Shown: positions 11,757-24,680 of the stretch, piece after piece
Layout of the letters: each line of letters begins with the position of its first letter
How positions within the stretch are numbered: the stretch's first letter is position 1
Assembly (NCBI RefSeq): GCF_016086655.4
Contig: NC_052135.2
Span: 23,650,363-23,714,362, forward strand
Length of the DNA stretch: 64,000 bases
DNA from: Lepeophtheirus salmonis
Lineage: Eukaryota; Arthropoda; Copepoda; Siphonostomatoida; Caligidae
Direction: 5' to 3'
Position numbers and translations under genes: made by a program
The notes under the pieces: model-generated
What the model was told of the DNA's origin: nothing
Seen by the model: only the letters and a program-made list of their open reading frames with translations
The model's database searches: none

Positions 11757-14700
11757 AACATTTGGGATCGCAACGCTCTTCTATTGCAACCCCAATAATA
11801 CATAAAAATAAGGCTAATAGAAAGTGAAAAACTCAATTGAAATCCTGCGAAGTCATGAGTATTTAATTTTATCTCCTCGTTTATTCAATTAAAGTAGATG
11901 CATAAACGTATATAAAACCTACTACATACTTAGGATATACTATTATAGTTAAATATTCACATTAGAATGGGTACATAATATGTATTGCATAATATAGCTT
12001 TTAGTCTAAGTAACTTTAAGTATGACTTCTTCGTTGACCGGCCCCTTATTTCAATTTTAGAGTAGAAAAAACACATTAAAACTTGATTTATAGGTATTTT
12101 CCCATCATTAATTTATGTATTATGTATGTTATGCAAAAATTTTAACATCGTTATGAATTTGTATGTTATATATGTGAATACTTATTCAGAACCTGTTTTC
12201 TTTTCTGTTTAATCATGTAAAGCATACTCTTAAGACGTTAAAACGGTGAAGTTTTGTCCATTTTGTATAACATTGAGAAAAAAAGACTTGAAAATCAAGG
12301 TACTCTAGTTTAAAAAAAAATAATTCGTCAATATTTAATAAATTTGAATTTGTTCATTATTAAAATTGGACCTAAAATATAAACTATGGACATTTTTTAA
12401 ATATTTTCTCCCTTCTCAGTAATGGTTAAATATTGATCTCCTTACTTTATTAATCACTTTTATAGCTAGAATTGTAGTAAATATAACATATTTAGATATG
12501 TTATCATAAAAGTTGAAGATTATTTAGTATCTATACATTACCACACTTTTAATTTTAAAAACACTTTGCAAACTTATATAGTCTAATTTTTTAAATTTAT
12601 AACTTATATTCGATTTTTCTAGCTGTTATAAACTTGGCCAACTACAAGGACGAACATTTAACGTACCTCATTCATGTACAATTTACAGGTAAACTACGGA
12701 CTGATATAATCTCTAAATAAATTCTTACAATAGTAGAAAGAATGAACCAAAAACAAAAATGTTCTTCAAATGTCCCTGGTCTTCTCTAATCTTTTTACAA
12801 ATGTGTATTCACGTGTCATAGGCCCATGAAAAAGAAACATAATAGAACTCAAGAGTGGGGAATATCCCACAAGTACCATTAAGGATGATCTTGCCAGGAG
12901 GAATACCATATATTATAGTTACAAGTTAATTAGTGAATGATGGTATCTTAATGAAAAATATGTATTTATATCCGTACAACTGACTTTCTGGGCACTTCTT
13001 GATGAGTATACATAGATATGTATCAACACTTATGAGAACTTAACTAATAGGATTTCCCACAATTATTATTTATTTGGTAGTATAATAGTGTATAAATACA
13101 TCCATATATATTATATATAGGACTAGACCATATGGTTTTTGTATTAAACCATCGTCAGGGTTGGTCTATCAATGTATTTTTAAACTTACATTATATTGTA
13201 AAGGTATGAACAATCTAAAAACCATATTTCCAATCCATCATTTGATGATGCTATTAAAATATGTATATGCTATCCATTCCCTATCAGCTATACAGCATTT
13301 AGACATGTTCAAAAAAAATATTATACTTGTTGATATTGTTTTGCTTACGATATTTTTCTCATGTTTTTGGATGTGAATAGTATTAAAGTGTTTGGTAGAC
13401 CTGTTTCATGGGTCTTACAGATGTGGAAAATAACTATTTGTAGGTCAATTCATGATTTTCCGATAAATATCTATTTATTAAATGTTGTTGACTTAGATAT
13501 TAACCAATGACATCATCACCAACATACTTTGATTATTTAGTAGCTAATAATATCCAATGCTTATAAGAATAATTTATACAACTTTAAATAGAATTAGTGG
13601 TCAACTATTATTGTGCATAAAAGATACTTGGATTTTACAAAAGGAATTGAATTGGTAAAATGATGTATCTGGGTGCTTTAATTTTATATTTGTGATGATG
13701 ATGATGCAATGTAGAGAGCGTTATAAGATATGTGACCGATTTTAAGTCTCTCATTTAGAACCAATACAAACTTAATTGGAATATAGTTAATAAAATAATG
13801 TTATGTGTACATAAATATTGTTAAACTAAATTGATATCCCCTTTTTTTAAGATACATTTTACCATGGAACTAAATTTACTCAAAAATATTTTGGTAGTAA
13901 AATAACCAAAAAAAGCCTCTTGTTTATATTACATCCCTTTGATGAATATCTATGTATTTATATCCAAATACCTCACATTGAATCTTTTTCTATGTACCTA
14001 CTTAAAAAAACTATCGATATGCAAGAGATAATCTGGACGTTGTGCAAGGTTTACCTTGTATCATGCATATTTATAAATTCATACATATGATGTGCTTATC
14101 GATCATTATACAGTTGAAGAGGTATGTATTTATATACTTATATCAGTAATGTATACACTTATACCTTCAAGGTATACGGATATAAAATAATAATAATAAA
14201 ATTTCAATTTTTTCCCTAAATATATAACATTGTAAATTGCCGTTTTTAATGGATATATGTATATAGCTCTAACTATATGATATATATCATTATTTTTTTT
14301 CTTGAAGAAAGAAAGAACAAAAAAAAAAAAAAATGCGGGAGAAGGAGAATGAAGAACAGGAGAGTCTTGTGGAACAATGCTTTTGGCAAGGATTCATGAG
14401 TGGTTTTGTGAATACGACTTATGTAACATACATAATACCATGTTCTCTTTCAATGACTTGGAGGTATTAATTGTCATGTCTATGTGGTTTCTGCTATAGA
14501 GAGCTGTTTGATTGTTTTATTTTGAATCTATGTATATTATTCATAAAAAAGAGGTGTAATTTGAATAACTGATTTAAACACCACTTACGTATTAAAATAC
14601 TATAATCCTTTTTTTTAAATGGAAAAGAAATACACTTTTGTAAAATAATCATCCATTTCATATGTAAATAATCTTGAATTATTTAAGGATATGTAACAAT

Positions 14701-15465
14701 GTACTTGAATTTGAAAAAGAAACGGAAACATAGCCCTCTTTTTGACCAAATTTTAAATAAGCTAGTATTTAATCTCTTTGTACAATGGCCTTTATCCACA
14801 AAGTTCGTTTATGTATCCAAGGAATACTTTATGAATGGAATACACTCTCTGTTTTCTCCCTCTTTCTTTTGACCAACTAAAGACTATTTTATCTATCTGA
14901 CTATGACTAAAAAAGTTATGATATAAAAAGTTATATTCTTTTAATTCCTAAAGACATTCAGAATACGTAAGTTGTTATTCAATTCTCTTTCTGATTTTAT
15001 GACAATTCTAATCTTTAAAAATAGCCCTTAGTTGATGAAAAAAGAGCAGGGGAAAACAATACAAATCTTTTTTTGGTTAATCTTTTACAAGATCCTTTAG
15101 TAGGAGAAAGCCTGCTTTTGCTGCTAAAATCTAATATTAATTAACAACCAATGAATCTAAAAAACGGAGGATCAAAAATTAGCAGTCAATACTTTAAAGC
15201 GCGCATTTACTTAAAGAAAAAAATGAATCCGCCAGCATTATCACACCTTTAATTTAATTTCAAGTGAAGTTTAAGGAAACACAGTATTTAAATACCTGCA
15301 TTGACAAAACTTTAATGACATAGCATATCAAAAGAAGGATCGAAATAACCATTTCTATCAAGCACAATGTAATACTTGAGTTTCGCAAAGTCTTGACATA
15401 CAGAGGCATTGAAATAAAAAGAATAATTAACTAGATGTTATTTATTTTGTATAATATTCTAGGCG
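11757..15465. other. Long stretch without a supported gene or repeat copy
   Basis: It contains a stem-loop at 13124-13168, a small palindrome ATACCTTCAAGGTAT (14161-14175), a TAA trinucleotide tract near 14187-14199 and a purine-rich tract at about 14306-14360. A 45-codon open frame starts at 14333 after a run of A, but it shows no known motif. Otherwise I see nothing. Confidence 0.4.
13124..13168. other. Two-step stem-loop
   Basis: TAGACCA (13124-13130) pairs with TGGTCTA (13162-13168), and inside it ATGGTTT (13132-13138) pairs with AAACCAT (13145-13151). Nothing shows that it is expressed. Confidence 0.5.
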
Positions 15466-15872
15466 TAGAGTTGTAAAAAATATGATATTCGCAATCTGAG
15501 GTGTTTTTATTTTCCAAAGCTAATATAATTATTAATTAATTTTTGAAGTGAGAACATTTACATAAATATAAAGTAATTACTAGTATATGTGGTCATAAAA
15601 GGCGGAAGATTGGTTTGGGAGTTATAATTGTGAGTCCTTGCTGGACTCAAGAGTATAATTTAGGATATACATCGGGATAATTCTTTTCTACGTCATTGCT
15701 ATATATATACAGAGTGGGATTTGTGTTTATTTCATTCTTCTCTTGCAGTTAATCTAATTTGACATCATTACAGCTAAGCATTTGACCTCCAAAACATTCT
15801 TCAAAGATTAACATTGGTATTTTTGTGTTTCTTTTATTTTTACATACCGGGTGGTCATATTTGATACAACTA
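15466..15872 (-). mobile_element. Family A (hAT-like) element, copy A7
   Basis: The termini AGTTGTAAAAAATATGAT (left) and AGTTGTATCAAATATGAC (right, reversed) agree at 15 of 18 positions. The body has TTATAATTGTGAGTCCTTGC, ACATCGGGATAATTC, GCAGTTAATCTAATTTGAC and CAAAACATTCTTCAAAG, all shared with other copies. No clear 8-bp target duplication survives. A 13-bp perfect hairpin begins at its right edge. Confidence 0.7.
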
Positions 15873-15910
15873 TTTTTATCATAGCCTTGTGCCTAGACTA
15901 TGATAAAAAT
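15872..15910. other. Perfect 13-bp hairpin
   Basis: ATTTTTATCATAG (15872-15884) and CTATGATAAAAAT (15898-15910) pair perfectly around a 13-base loop. It touches the right end of copy A7. The 74-codon minus-strand open frame over 15879-16103 has no recognisable motif. Confidence 0.7.
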
Positions 15911-16393
15911 TATTGTAAATTACAATCAAATCATGAATAAAATAAGACCTATCAACTTTCCTTTGATGCGCACAAATAAGACATGCGTTTCCATTTAATG
16001 TCAAAATATATTTCTCATTTACGAATCTGAGTCTGTCCTCCCAATGTCTCTGAAAAAGACATATGTATTCATAGATGGCTCTACATAGAAATGATTGTAA
16101 CATAAAATAATGATATACAGATATACATAAATGTTTATGTATTAAGTTTTTTGCCTTTTTTGTTTCGAATGGCCTTATCTTCTATCTTTTTAAAGCCGTA
16201 GAATTCTACACATTACACATAAAGAGAAATACAAGAGTATACATCATGTTTTTTAGATAAGTCAGTATTAACATATTTTTGAAATAATACATATTATATG
16301 TATATGTATGAAGCCTTTAAAACAAAAGCAAAACAAAAAAGCAGGACACAGGACTTTAAGTTGTTTTCTTAGTTTGCTGCTGTCATACATACA

Positions 16394-16880
16394 TTAAGGT
16401 GGCCCATTTCTGAGTAAAATATTTCTTACTTGATTAAATATTTAATGGTGACCCTCCCTTCTAAATTTTTTGACTAATATGGAAAAATTAGAGAGGGAAA
16501 TAAATTCAAATCTCCAAATTTTTCTAGTAAAATCTAGTTACAATAACAACATTGTCCGTGCATAAATTGAATGACAATACTTTTCCTTGTTTAATAGTTT
16601 TTGTAGTTTCATATTTTAAGCCTTCCTGTATCAATTACTCAGATACTTTAATATTTATTGTATTCAAGTACTTTACTTACAAAGCGAACCATTTAGTTGG
16701 TGCACTCTTCCGTTGTTGAGAAGTATGTAATTTTAGTCATGAGTCAAGGACCATCTTGAAAATCTGCTAAGATGTTACAATTTTGGAAGCTAGAATATAT
16801 TTTCACAATGTGAACCAATTGAGAGGGTAAGTGAAAATAAAAACATTGGATTATTGAGTACACAATATGAGCCACCCTAA
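16394..16880 (+). mobile_element. Family N element with TIRs, copy N2
   Basis: TTAAGGTGGCCCAT at 16394-16407 is mirrored by ATGAGCCACCCTAA at 16867-16880, giving a 14-bp inverted repeat with two mismatches. The internal block TCAAGTACTTTACTTACAAA then AGCGAACCATTTAG corresponds to the same place in N1. TTAGGGTGGCCCA-like ends are typical of short Tc1/mariner-type elements. There is no transposase. Confidence 0.65.
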
Positions 16881-19558
16881 TATATACATTAGTTTTTTAT
16901 ACATATATTCATATTAGAGTGAAAATGAACAACTAGAAAGTAAAGGGAGGGAGGGGGAATGCGTAAAATTTGGTTATTATATTTTTTTACACTTTATGTT
17001 ATTATTTATAGGTTTTATCTTATTCACAAGATTCACTCCTTCTAAAGCTGAAAAACAAACTATACAATTTGCCTTTGCATATTATATTTACATTTGCTCC
17101 TCAGTGTGAATCCTCCCATACTCTAATCCATGTTGATTTAAATGCTTTTAAAACATTCAAGCGATGATGGAAGAAGTCTTTTAAAAATCTATGAAAAAGA
17201 GAATTTCAAGATATTGAATTTTAAAAGCTTTCTTAACAGGGTTTCCATTGTTGACTTTTCCCTTTTTATAAACAGTTTTAATAATAATTTTGTCAATGTA
17301 CAAAGCAAATAGTAAAGTCACCGGAACTTTAAACATTCGTGCATTAAATGGAAAATGTATTAGTCACATTATAAAATACTAATTTTTGTTTAGTGGAAAC
17401 CTTGATATATATTTAGGTACATAGTTATATATTCTATTTACTTACTTAAAGTATGAACTAACCCTCAAACGAAATGGATGCTAATACCAATTATTTAGGG
17501 GAAAATCCGATTAATTATCGTTCGAGCTCTGTTATGAACACTCTTTGTTCCATGTTTACTATTGATGAGTTATGAAATGGGACGTCAAAAAGTCTTGGAA
17601 TATAATGAACTTGACTAATTAATTAGAACTAGCGGTTTGAATTCAAATTCTTAAGATTTTTTTAAAATTCGAACTTGTTGATTGCTCATTAGAGAACATT
17701 ATTTATGAATTTGAGGACCTTCGCTCCACACGACCCCAGAATGTTTTGCACATGCTGACACTGTGTTAACTGATTACTTTTGGGGGTCAATACTACCTAG
17801 GATTGAGTTGGTTGGGTTTTCCTTAACACGGTTATTTAGGATTTTGTCTTAATAATAATAGGTGTCTTACCAGAGCCATCCCTTCTTTCAAAGTTTCTAT
17901 CAAATGTCAACATCTTTTTCACGTTGTATAAAGTCTTCCTAGAGGCTAAAATAAGCTTTTAAATTTCAATTGAGGAGTGGCCCGCACTAATTAATATTTT
18001 TTTACATTAATGTAAAAAATGTATATCTTTATAAAGCTGATATATCATAAAAACAATAAATATTGGAACTTTTAAAGTAAATAAATAAAATTTCAAGAAT
18101 TTTGAATAATTTTAATGTGCAAATTTCAAGTTTACAACCGGTGTGTTCTGTGTATGTTGGAATATTTTATAAGTTTTACGGTGTACATGCTTCACTTTGT
18201 GTATCCTAACACATTGTATTTCATTATAACACCTGTCATTTTAATTACCAACTATACATTGATGCCATCATTTCATTTTGATCAATTACAATTATGTATA
18301 TTTTATATATGTAAATACGAGTGATAATAATAATTACTTAAATTTATAATATCTCTTAGAAATTTTCATGATGAAAATTCATATATTTGTCCATTAGCTA
18401 CTGAATATCTTATGAAATTCCAATGATAACATATTGTATACGTAGATTATGCAATAAGTAATACTGAAAATGATTCATCTCATTTTTTGATTGCAACTTG
18501 TATATGTAATTTTGTTTTTGGTATAAGTTACAATTTGTAACCAATTCCAATTTTTACTCAAAATACGTTGAATGTTCCTACATGTTATTTTTATGAGTTT
18601 TTTAATTTTTTAGATTCTAGGGTCTCATTTCTTTTGAACACTCTAAACAAATCCAACCCTTTACTAATTCAGACGAGTATATGAAACATAAATTTAGATT
18701 TTTTTACAATTCATATTATATCCACTTAAAAATAATTAGATAAACTGGAGTTTTGAACAATATTAATCAATAAAGATAAGTTAACTACATTTATGATGAG
18801 TGTACACATAATACGTAAAAGCCACGTCTAAGTAAATGCTCTGAAAATAAAGTCACCTTGAAAGACGGGATATTTATAGATGGAAATAACCATAAACTAT
18901 AGTGTTTCCGGCTCTCTTATATGTTATAATTTCCAAAATAAGGATGAATAACTATTATCATTAATATATCTTCCCATTATATACCTTTTTTTATCTACAC
19001 TCACCACGATTTAGCCAATCTTTAAACTTCAACAATCTCCATTCCAAATTGAAGATATTTTTTGATTTAAAATGTGACTTTATGGAAGGGAAAGTACAAA
19101 CTTAAATTAAATTTTAGAAGTACGAAAATTACTAGGGTGTCATTTTCTCTCCCACAAACAACAATCAGTTTATATCACAAAACATCTATATTTTGGAATG
19201 GAAAATTGTTGAGATTGGAAGATTATATTATACAAAGTCTTTGGAAAGTAATTGTGTGTACACATATGATAGATATGGTACCCACTGTTGCCCCTATTCT
19301 TCAGACCAGATTATAAACCTCCCAATTGAATAAATAATAATAACTCATTATTAAAATGTTTTAGTAAATTAATAAATATTATAATATAACTTAATTAGTT
19401 TGCCAAACAGATATTTGTTGGAAGTGGGGGTTGACTAACAGTGAAATATCTGCATTGCCCGGCCTACGAGCTAATAGTCAAGCCACACATCACTACTAGA
19501 TCTATAATTCAGTTTGTACTTATGAAAGGCATTAGTTGGTCTATACCATGGGTAAAAA
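16881..19558. other. Stretch without a supported gene
   Basis: It contains the palindrome at 17998-18019 and two occurrences of the CAAGTTGCAACTTG-type motif near 18491 and 18521. A short clean frame at 17474-17575 (33 codons) could be chance. I recognise nothing else. Confidence 0.4.
17998..18019. other. 22-bp perfect palindrome
   Basis: The sequence reads TTTTTTACAT then ATTAATG-type centre and back, with complete self-complementarity over 22 bases (centre between 18008 and 18009). It has no loop, so it could be a cruciform or a symmetric protein site. Confidence 0.8.
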
Positions 19559-19790
19559 CCAAGTCGCAAAACGAAAACCACGTGATCTATGTTATATTTA
19601 TAGTAGTGACCCTTTTTTTGGTCTGTTATAAGCTTTGAATATCAATCCATAACTAACTACGCAGCCTCCATGAAGTCACCCTTTTGACTAAATTAACAAA
19701 GTAAATTCTGCGATGGCAAGAAACAGTTTCATACGGCATAAGAAAAAATGGTAAAGTGACGTCATTTGTAGTATCAGAAAGAGCGACATC
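19559..19790 (+). repeat. Family D repeat, copy D1
   Basis: It matches 35323-35560 in the same orientation: AAGTCGCAAAACGAAAACC, TATAGTAGTGACCCTTTTTT, CTCCATGAAGTCACCCTTTTG, AAAGTAAATTCTGCGA and GGTAAAGTGACGTCATT. The ends were not resolved. The minus frame over 19653-19841 is open but is not kept in D2, so coding use is unlikely. Confidence 0.6.
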
Positions 19791-22596
19791 TCCTACATTT
19801 AAACTAATATCAATATAGCAAGTAATTCCGTCTTTTCTCAATAGGGGTCTTTACTTTTAATTTTTGCGGTCTGTTTTTGATGTTCAAGGACGCTTTAATG
19901 AATATTTTTCATACTTATACATAACTTATTTTTTAACAAGATTACTTTTACGTGAGAGAGCAAAAAAAAAAAAAACAGGCACGTATGTAATTATGAGCGA
20001 GAGGGGGGTGTTAAAATAGAATCAAATCATTAAATTTGTTATGTCAGCGCAATTTATAACAAATATCATTGCATTTATATATGTATGTGTGAGTTTATAT
20101 TATAAAATTCAATTAGGAAGCTATGAAAATATATAAAGCAGGCAGAGTGCTGAAAGATTTCCATTATCTTCAAGTGTATACTTACAAGCAGACAAGCTAT
20201 ATATTTATTATTAAAAGAAGAAGAAAAAATAGATGAAAATACAAACAGAAAACCCGTTTCTTTGCTCTGTTTCATATCTATGAAGTTGCTTATTTTTTTC
20301 TAAAGACGTCAAGTTCATTTTAAATCAATTAAGTATATATATATATTTATAAGCATATTAAAATAAACTCGATGAATACCTTTTGAATTTTAAATAAACT
20401 CTTCATTAATTGGCAGGTGTCTTTGGTAAGAAAATACATATTTGTAATTTAAATACAGACATTTTCAAAAGTAGGATTAAAATTAAAAGCCTTTGAACAT
20501 TTTTTTCAAAGTTTAAGAAGGGATTAACTTAAATTTCATTTATTAGTTGTGAAAATTGTCTTGAATTTTGAACACACAATAAAAAAGAAAGCCTATTTTT
20601 AAAAGTTAGGGTTATCATCAAATTCAGTCAAGGGTTTTAAATTGAATCCTTTAATGTAGCGTATATATAAATCAAAGGATTAGTCGTTAATAATCTTGCT
20701 AAAACTTCATACAACACGTTTGTGACCAAATAAATCTTAATTATAAAATCTAAAACATGATTATTATGATTTTTGCAAATTTATTTTTGCTCAGTATGAA
20801 TTATTATGTTACACGACCTCCCACTGCTACATTTTTTTTTCATGAGACTTTTTCTTCTATAAACATACATATAGCGTCATTAATTATATCCATATGCATG
20901 AGTTTTTTTTGAAGGTGGCTCCAGTATTAATAAATTATTTTCAACATCCAATCTGGTTCATTTTGTGAGAGTAGGACAATTAATTACATGATGAGTCACG
21001 ATGGATAATTAAAATTCACTTATTTAGAAAGTCATCTTTTCAATACTTTAAATTGTACATACATAACATATGTATTTAGGTATAGGCCTCTCATTCCCTG
21101 TTCTTTTTTTTTCAAACCCATGCTTTTTGTGTACCTGTGCCTATGATGACTTTACCCTTTTGATATGTCAGGTTATAAGTACATGACATATATTAATACA
21201 ATGACAGGATCAAAAATGAAGTCTAGTTTAATTATTCTTAAGTTAATATATGAATATGGTTAATTAGACATAAAAATTTGGTAGATGAGGTTACATCAAG
21301 CATATACAAAGAGTAATTGTTTCATTGTTAAGGTACGAGTTGACATGATAATTACAATGAGAGTACAAAACATTGATTAGACTGATGTCCATATCATTCT
21401 TAATCTGTCAATGACCAATAGTTTTTATTATTGTTCCTACCCCCTTCATGTGCATTCCCTATAGAAAAGATTAATAATAAGGTTTCTAATCTTATTGACA
21501 GGTAAATTATATGTATTTGGTATATACAATATGTAAATACGTAATATATATCCATTTAAATAAGTACAAAGCACGTATAACATCTATGTTCTGGTGCTTG
21601 GTAAAAGAAGTCTAAAAAGTGTTAAACATTTTGTGCTTAGTAACTTTATTTGGACAGCAAGTGAATTATACTCAATATTACTACTTCTCGATATCCATAC
21701 CTGTTTTTGAATTTGTAAATGTGTATTAGAGAATATTACAACTTTGTGGATAATTTTTTTGTCTTTTTCTGCTAGAGCTTCTAATAAATACTATTAGCAC
21801 AACTTCAAATCTTTTATGCTATTTTTGGAATACATATAATTGATACTTTAAAATATAAAATTAACCCTTTTTTAGTCGATGATGGCAGTTATTAGACGTC
21901 TTGTATGATTCAAAAATTAAAATATATTATTGTTTCATAGGGTTTCATATTGTTTCATATATGTCTTTAAGTAAAAAACTGTAGTGAAAATATCAAATTT
22001 GCTATCATTTGTAGGAGTAAGTATTTTTGATGCATTTTAGGGCATCTTAAGTTAAAAATATACGTGCAGATTAGTTTAAGAACCATAAAATAATAAAATC
22101 AGAATATTTGACACATTACTTTATTATGCTACAAAGCATCTGAAAATGGCCAATTTTGATCCAAACATTGTTATCTTTTTTATGATGGAAGTGTCAGTAT
22201 GTTATAAAAATGACATATCTGATCTCAAATTTAGCAGATTGAGTTTTTTATGTGCCCTAACAAAGGTTTTTTTTTAAATTTGTTAATAATTTATGTTTGC
22301 AAAATTAATTTTTTTGTGAAGAAATGTCCTTTTTTTTCATTATTTAGACACAATTTTAACTTGATACAGAATAATTTTATTAAAATAAACAATTAAGTTA
22401 AAAGTGGAAAAACACTTTATTAATTTATTGTATCATTACATTTTAAACTTGAAAGACTCCTTTCTGAAATATTAAAAGAAAATAAACAATAAAGAAACAA
22501 CAAGTAAAGCACCACAAATCTAACACGCGTGTGTAACATAAATAACATAAGATTAGTCAGATATTCTTATTTTTTTTCTTCAATTGTGGGCATTAA
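19791..22596. other. AT-rich stretch without recognisable feature
   Basis: It contains a short duplicated TTGTTTCATA motif at about 21932-21960 and a TA-repeat near 20336-20345. I could not support a gene, RNA or further repeat copy. Confidence 0.45.
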
Positions 22597-23043
22597 CAAA
22601 GGTGAAACTCCAGTGTCGGATGGACATGTTCAGAGGAAAAAACCGAAAATCCAAATGCTACCCTTACAATTTGAAGAATGTTTTGAAGGAGAGAAATAAT
22701 TATGCTCATGACATTTAATTAGATCAGCTACAATCAGCTGTGACAAGAGAGAAAGGAAAAAATGATTAAAATAAGGACATTTGCTAGAATTACTCCGATG
22801 TCGATCCCCAATTATACTCAACAAGAACTTACAATTATAAATCTTCAACAAATCTCCGTCTGCTATGAGCCCACACAAACGTTCAAAAAAGTTTTGAATA
22901 CACTTGAATCTAAATAAGAAAGTATGTTCACTACTAAGGAATTAAATAATAATGACAATTGCCAACGGAAATAAAATTCCTTCTTTATCCTACCAATTAC
23001 GAATTTATTTTGCCAACTACAACACACCGGATTTACCTCATTG
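22597..23043 (+). mobile_element. Family A (hAT-like) element, copy A2, near full length
   Basis: The left end CAAAGGTGAAACTCCAGT and the right end ACCGGATTTACCTCATTG are inverted versions of the terminus seen in copy A8. The 8 bases outside are GGCATTAA on the left and GCCATTGA on the right, six of eight identical, as expected for an aged 8-bp target duplication of a hAT element. The body carries TTTGAAGAATGTTTTGAAGG, GAATTACTCCGATGTCGATC and TAGGAATTAAATAATAATGA-like sequence. The two minus-strand open frames over 22630-23180 are incidental to it. Confidence 0.75.
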
Positions 23044-23339
23044 GCCATTGACATATATTTTTTAAAAGTACTCATTCCCACATTATTACAAAATATATAA
23101 AAGAAGAGACAAAAAACAAACAAAAAAGAGCACAAGGTCTTTTTTTTATTATTTTTTTTCGTCTCTTTCTTTGATAGCATTTGTGAATCTAGTGAGACAG
23201 GTTAGCGAGTTGCTCCAATAGCTAAAAACACTATATAATGGTAAAAAGCAATCAAAAGAAATCAACAATAAAAACATTAAACAATCCCGATCAGCACATT
23301 CTCGTCACATTTAATGAATAAAAAGTTCGGCTTATTCCC

Positions 23340-24180
23340 GTTAATTTAAATGCTTCGAGAGCCAACTCCACTATTCTTGGTGAAGGGAGGACACTACTGA
23401 AGCACGGTGCAGAGATAAGAGTCTGAGCCTGCATATCACCTTCGATGCCAAACATATTCCCTTGTTGGCTCCTTCGAAGCCATACAGAAGCAAATTTGGA
23501 TCAGGGTTTCTCCCTATTTTCTCTCTTACACCCTTCCCAACGTTCTCTATGATGCCACTAACAGTCCTCGAAAGTGTGAGAGGTTGTCTTTACTTTGGAT
23601 TGACGACTGGATTCCAAATTGTCTTGAGATATTGATCTATCTTCAATGTTACCCTAGCAAGCCTATCTCTGAAATCATCCTTTGCCAAGTAGATCCTCAT
23701 CTATCGATTGGAGATGTTAATGGACTCCCTTGCCTCGTAATTGGTTTGAGTGTGAATACTTCAAGCTGATTTAAGACCATAATTATCAGGTGGTAAGTAG
23801 TCTGAGTTTTTAAGGTATTGTCCACCGTTTTCAATCCAAGAGATATCCTCACATATGCAAGTATTCGTATTTGGAGAAGCTCACTCTCATAGAGCAGAGC
23901 CGACCTTCCTACCTCGAGCCAATACGTCTTCCTTTTCTCTTTGGGTATGCATTAAATCTCCCTCCATGGTTAATTTAAAATTCCTTTTTCCCTCAAGTGC
24001 ATTATTCTTTACCGTGGAAATATAAGCCAGATAGCAGATAGTTTTGCCATGATAGCAGTAAGATGCTCCATTGTGTCCCAATATAGATTATACCAAGACC
24101 ACCTAGACCCTTTGGAGGGAATAGTCTTTTCGATCCTATCGTTCCAGGTAAAAGAATAAGTTGCCTCCCTTTTCACCTCC
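23340..24180 (-). pseudogene. Decayed L1-type non-LTR retrotransposon, ORF2 3' part
   Basis: This block is clearly richer in G and C than its flanks. On the minus strand, 24143 to 24006 reads LFPPKGLGGLGIIYIGTQW and continues to a run with WQNYLLSGL. That resembles the P-K-x-x-G-G-L-G-I/L motif that follows the reverse transcriptase palm in L1-type elements. Further along, 23580 to about 23345 is open for about 70 codons and contains VREKIGRNPDPNLLLYGFEG, which resembles the poorly conserved C-terminal tail with P-x-L-L-L-x-G. The order and spacing suit one element, but frames shift and stops interrupt the roughly 430 bases between. The catalytic YXDD region would lie upstream of 24180 and is not seen. 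The assignment rests on remembered family patterns, and another retroelement class is possible. Confidence 0.42.
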
Positions 24181-24209
24181 ATACTTGACTATCTGTTTCG
24201 TTATATTTT

Positions 24210-24325
24210 TTGTTAACTTACCGTTATCTCACTAACGCAAATATCTACAAATCTAGACATTGATTGGTTGAAATAGAATTAGCTCTTTTTAATCAGTGAA
24301 CAATTCTCCACAATTGTTAATAATA
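24210..24325 (-). repeat. Family C repeat, copy C4
   Basis: The reverse complement carries GTGGAGAATTGTTCACTG, AGAGCTAATTCTATTTCAAC and CAATCA, in the same order as C1 and C3. It directly follows the L1-like block. Confidence 0.45.
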
Positions 24326-24589
24326 ATTCCATAGTTCAGAAAATTTGACTAAATACTAAAAGATTTAAAGTTTTTTTTTTGTTTCATTTTGTTTGAAAAG
24401 TTTCATGTTACAATGAAGACAACAATCTGTAAAAATGATACATTCAAAAGACATAAATTTTTGGTATTTTTTGCTCCTCTCCACACCAATGTTTGCATAT
24501 GATTCATATTTTCTTAACTCTCTTAACTAATAAAATAGCCATTTCAACCCCTTCTCCTTGTGTCGGGTTTTTGTACATAATACTTAAAT

Positions 24590-24680
24590 TAGTGGTTCTC
24601 AAACTTGTTACAGTGTGTAGTACAATCTGAGAAAGAAAATACCATGATCTCCAAATACCACCATAATTTAACAATCTTAA
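24590..24680 (+). mobile_element. hAT-like terminus
   Basis: TAGTGGTTCTCAAACTTGTT matches the widespread hAT end pattern CAGTGGTTCTCAAACT, with the first base changed. Downstream AATACCACC fits the same class. No partner end was found, so this may be a solo or badly decayed end. Confidence 0.4.

Noticed and set aside
14333..14470. 45-codon frame starting MREKENEEQESLVEQ after a long A-run, with a possible splice donor near its end
   Set aside because: Too short, no homology I recognise, and the acidic start comes from a purine-rich tract.
15879..16103. 74-codon minus frame next to an ACCGGGTGG motif that first looked like a mariner end
   Set aside because: The motif proved to be the end of family A copy A7, and the protein does not resemble a transposase.
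17474..17575. 33-codon frame with balanced amino acid composition
   Set aside because: Length is within chance expectation, and no splice context or motif supports it.
22630..23180. Open frames of 82 and 105 codons on the minus strand
   Set aside because: They run across the body and edge of a hAT-like repeat copy. The homologous parts of other copies do not keep the frame.
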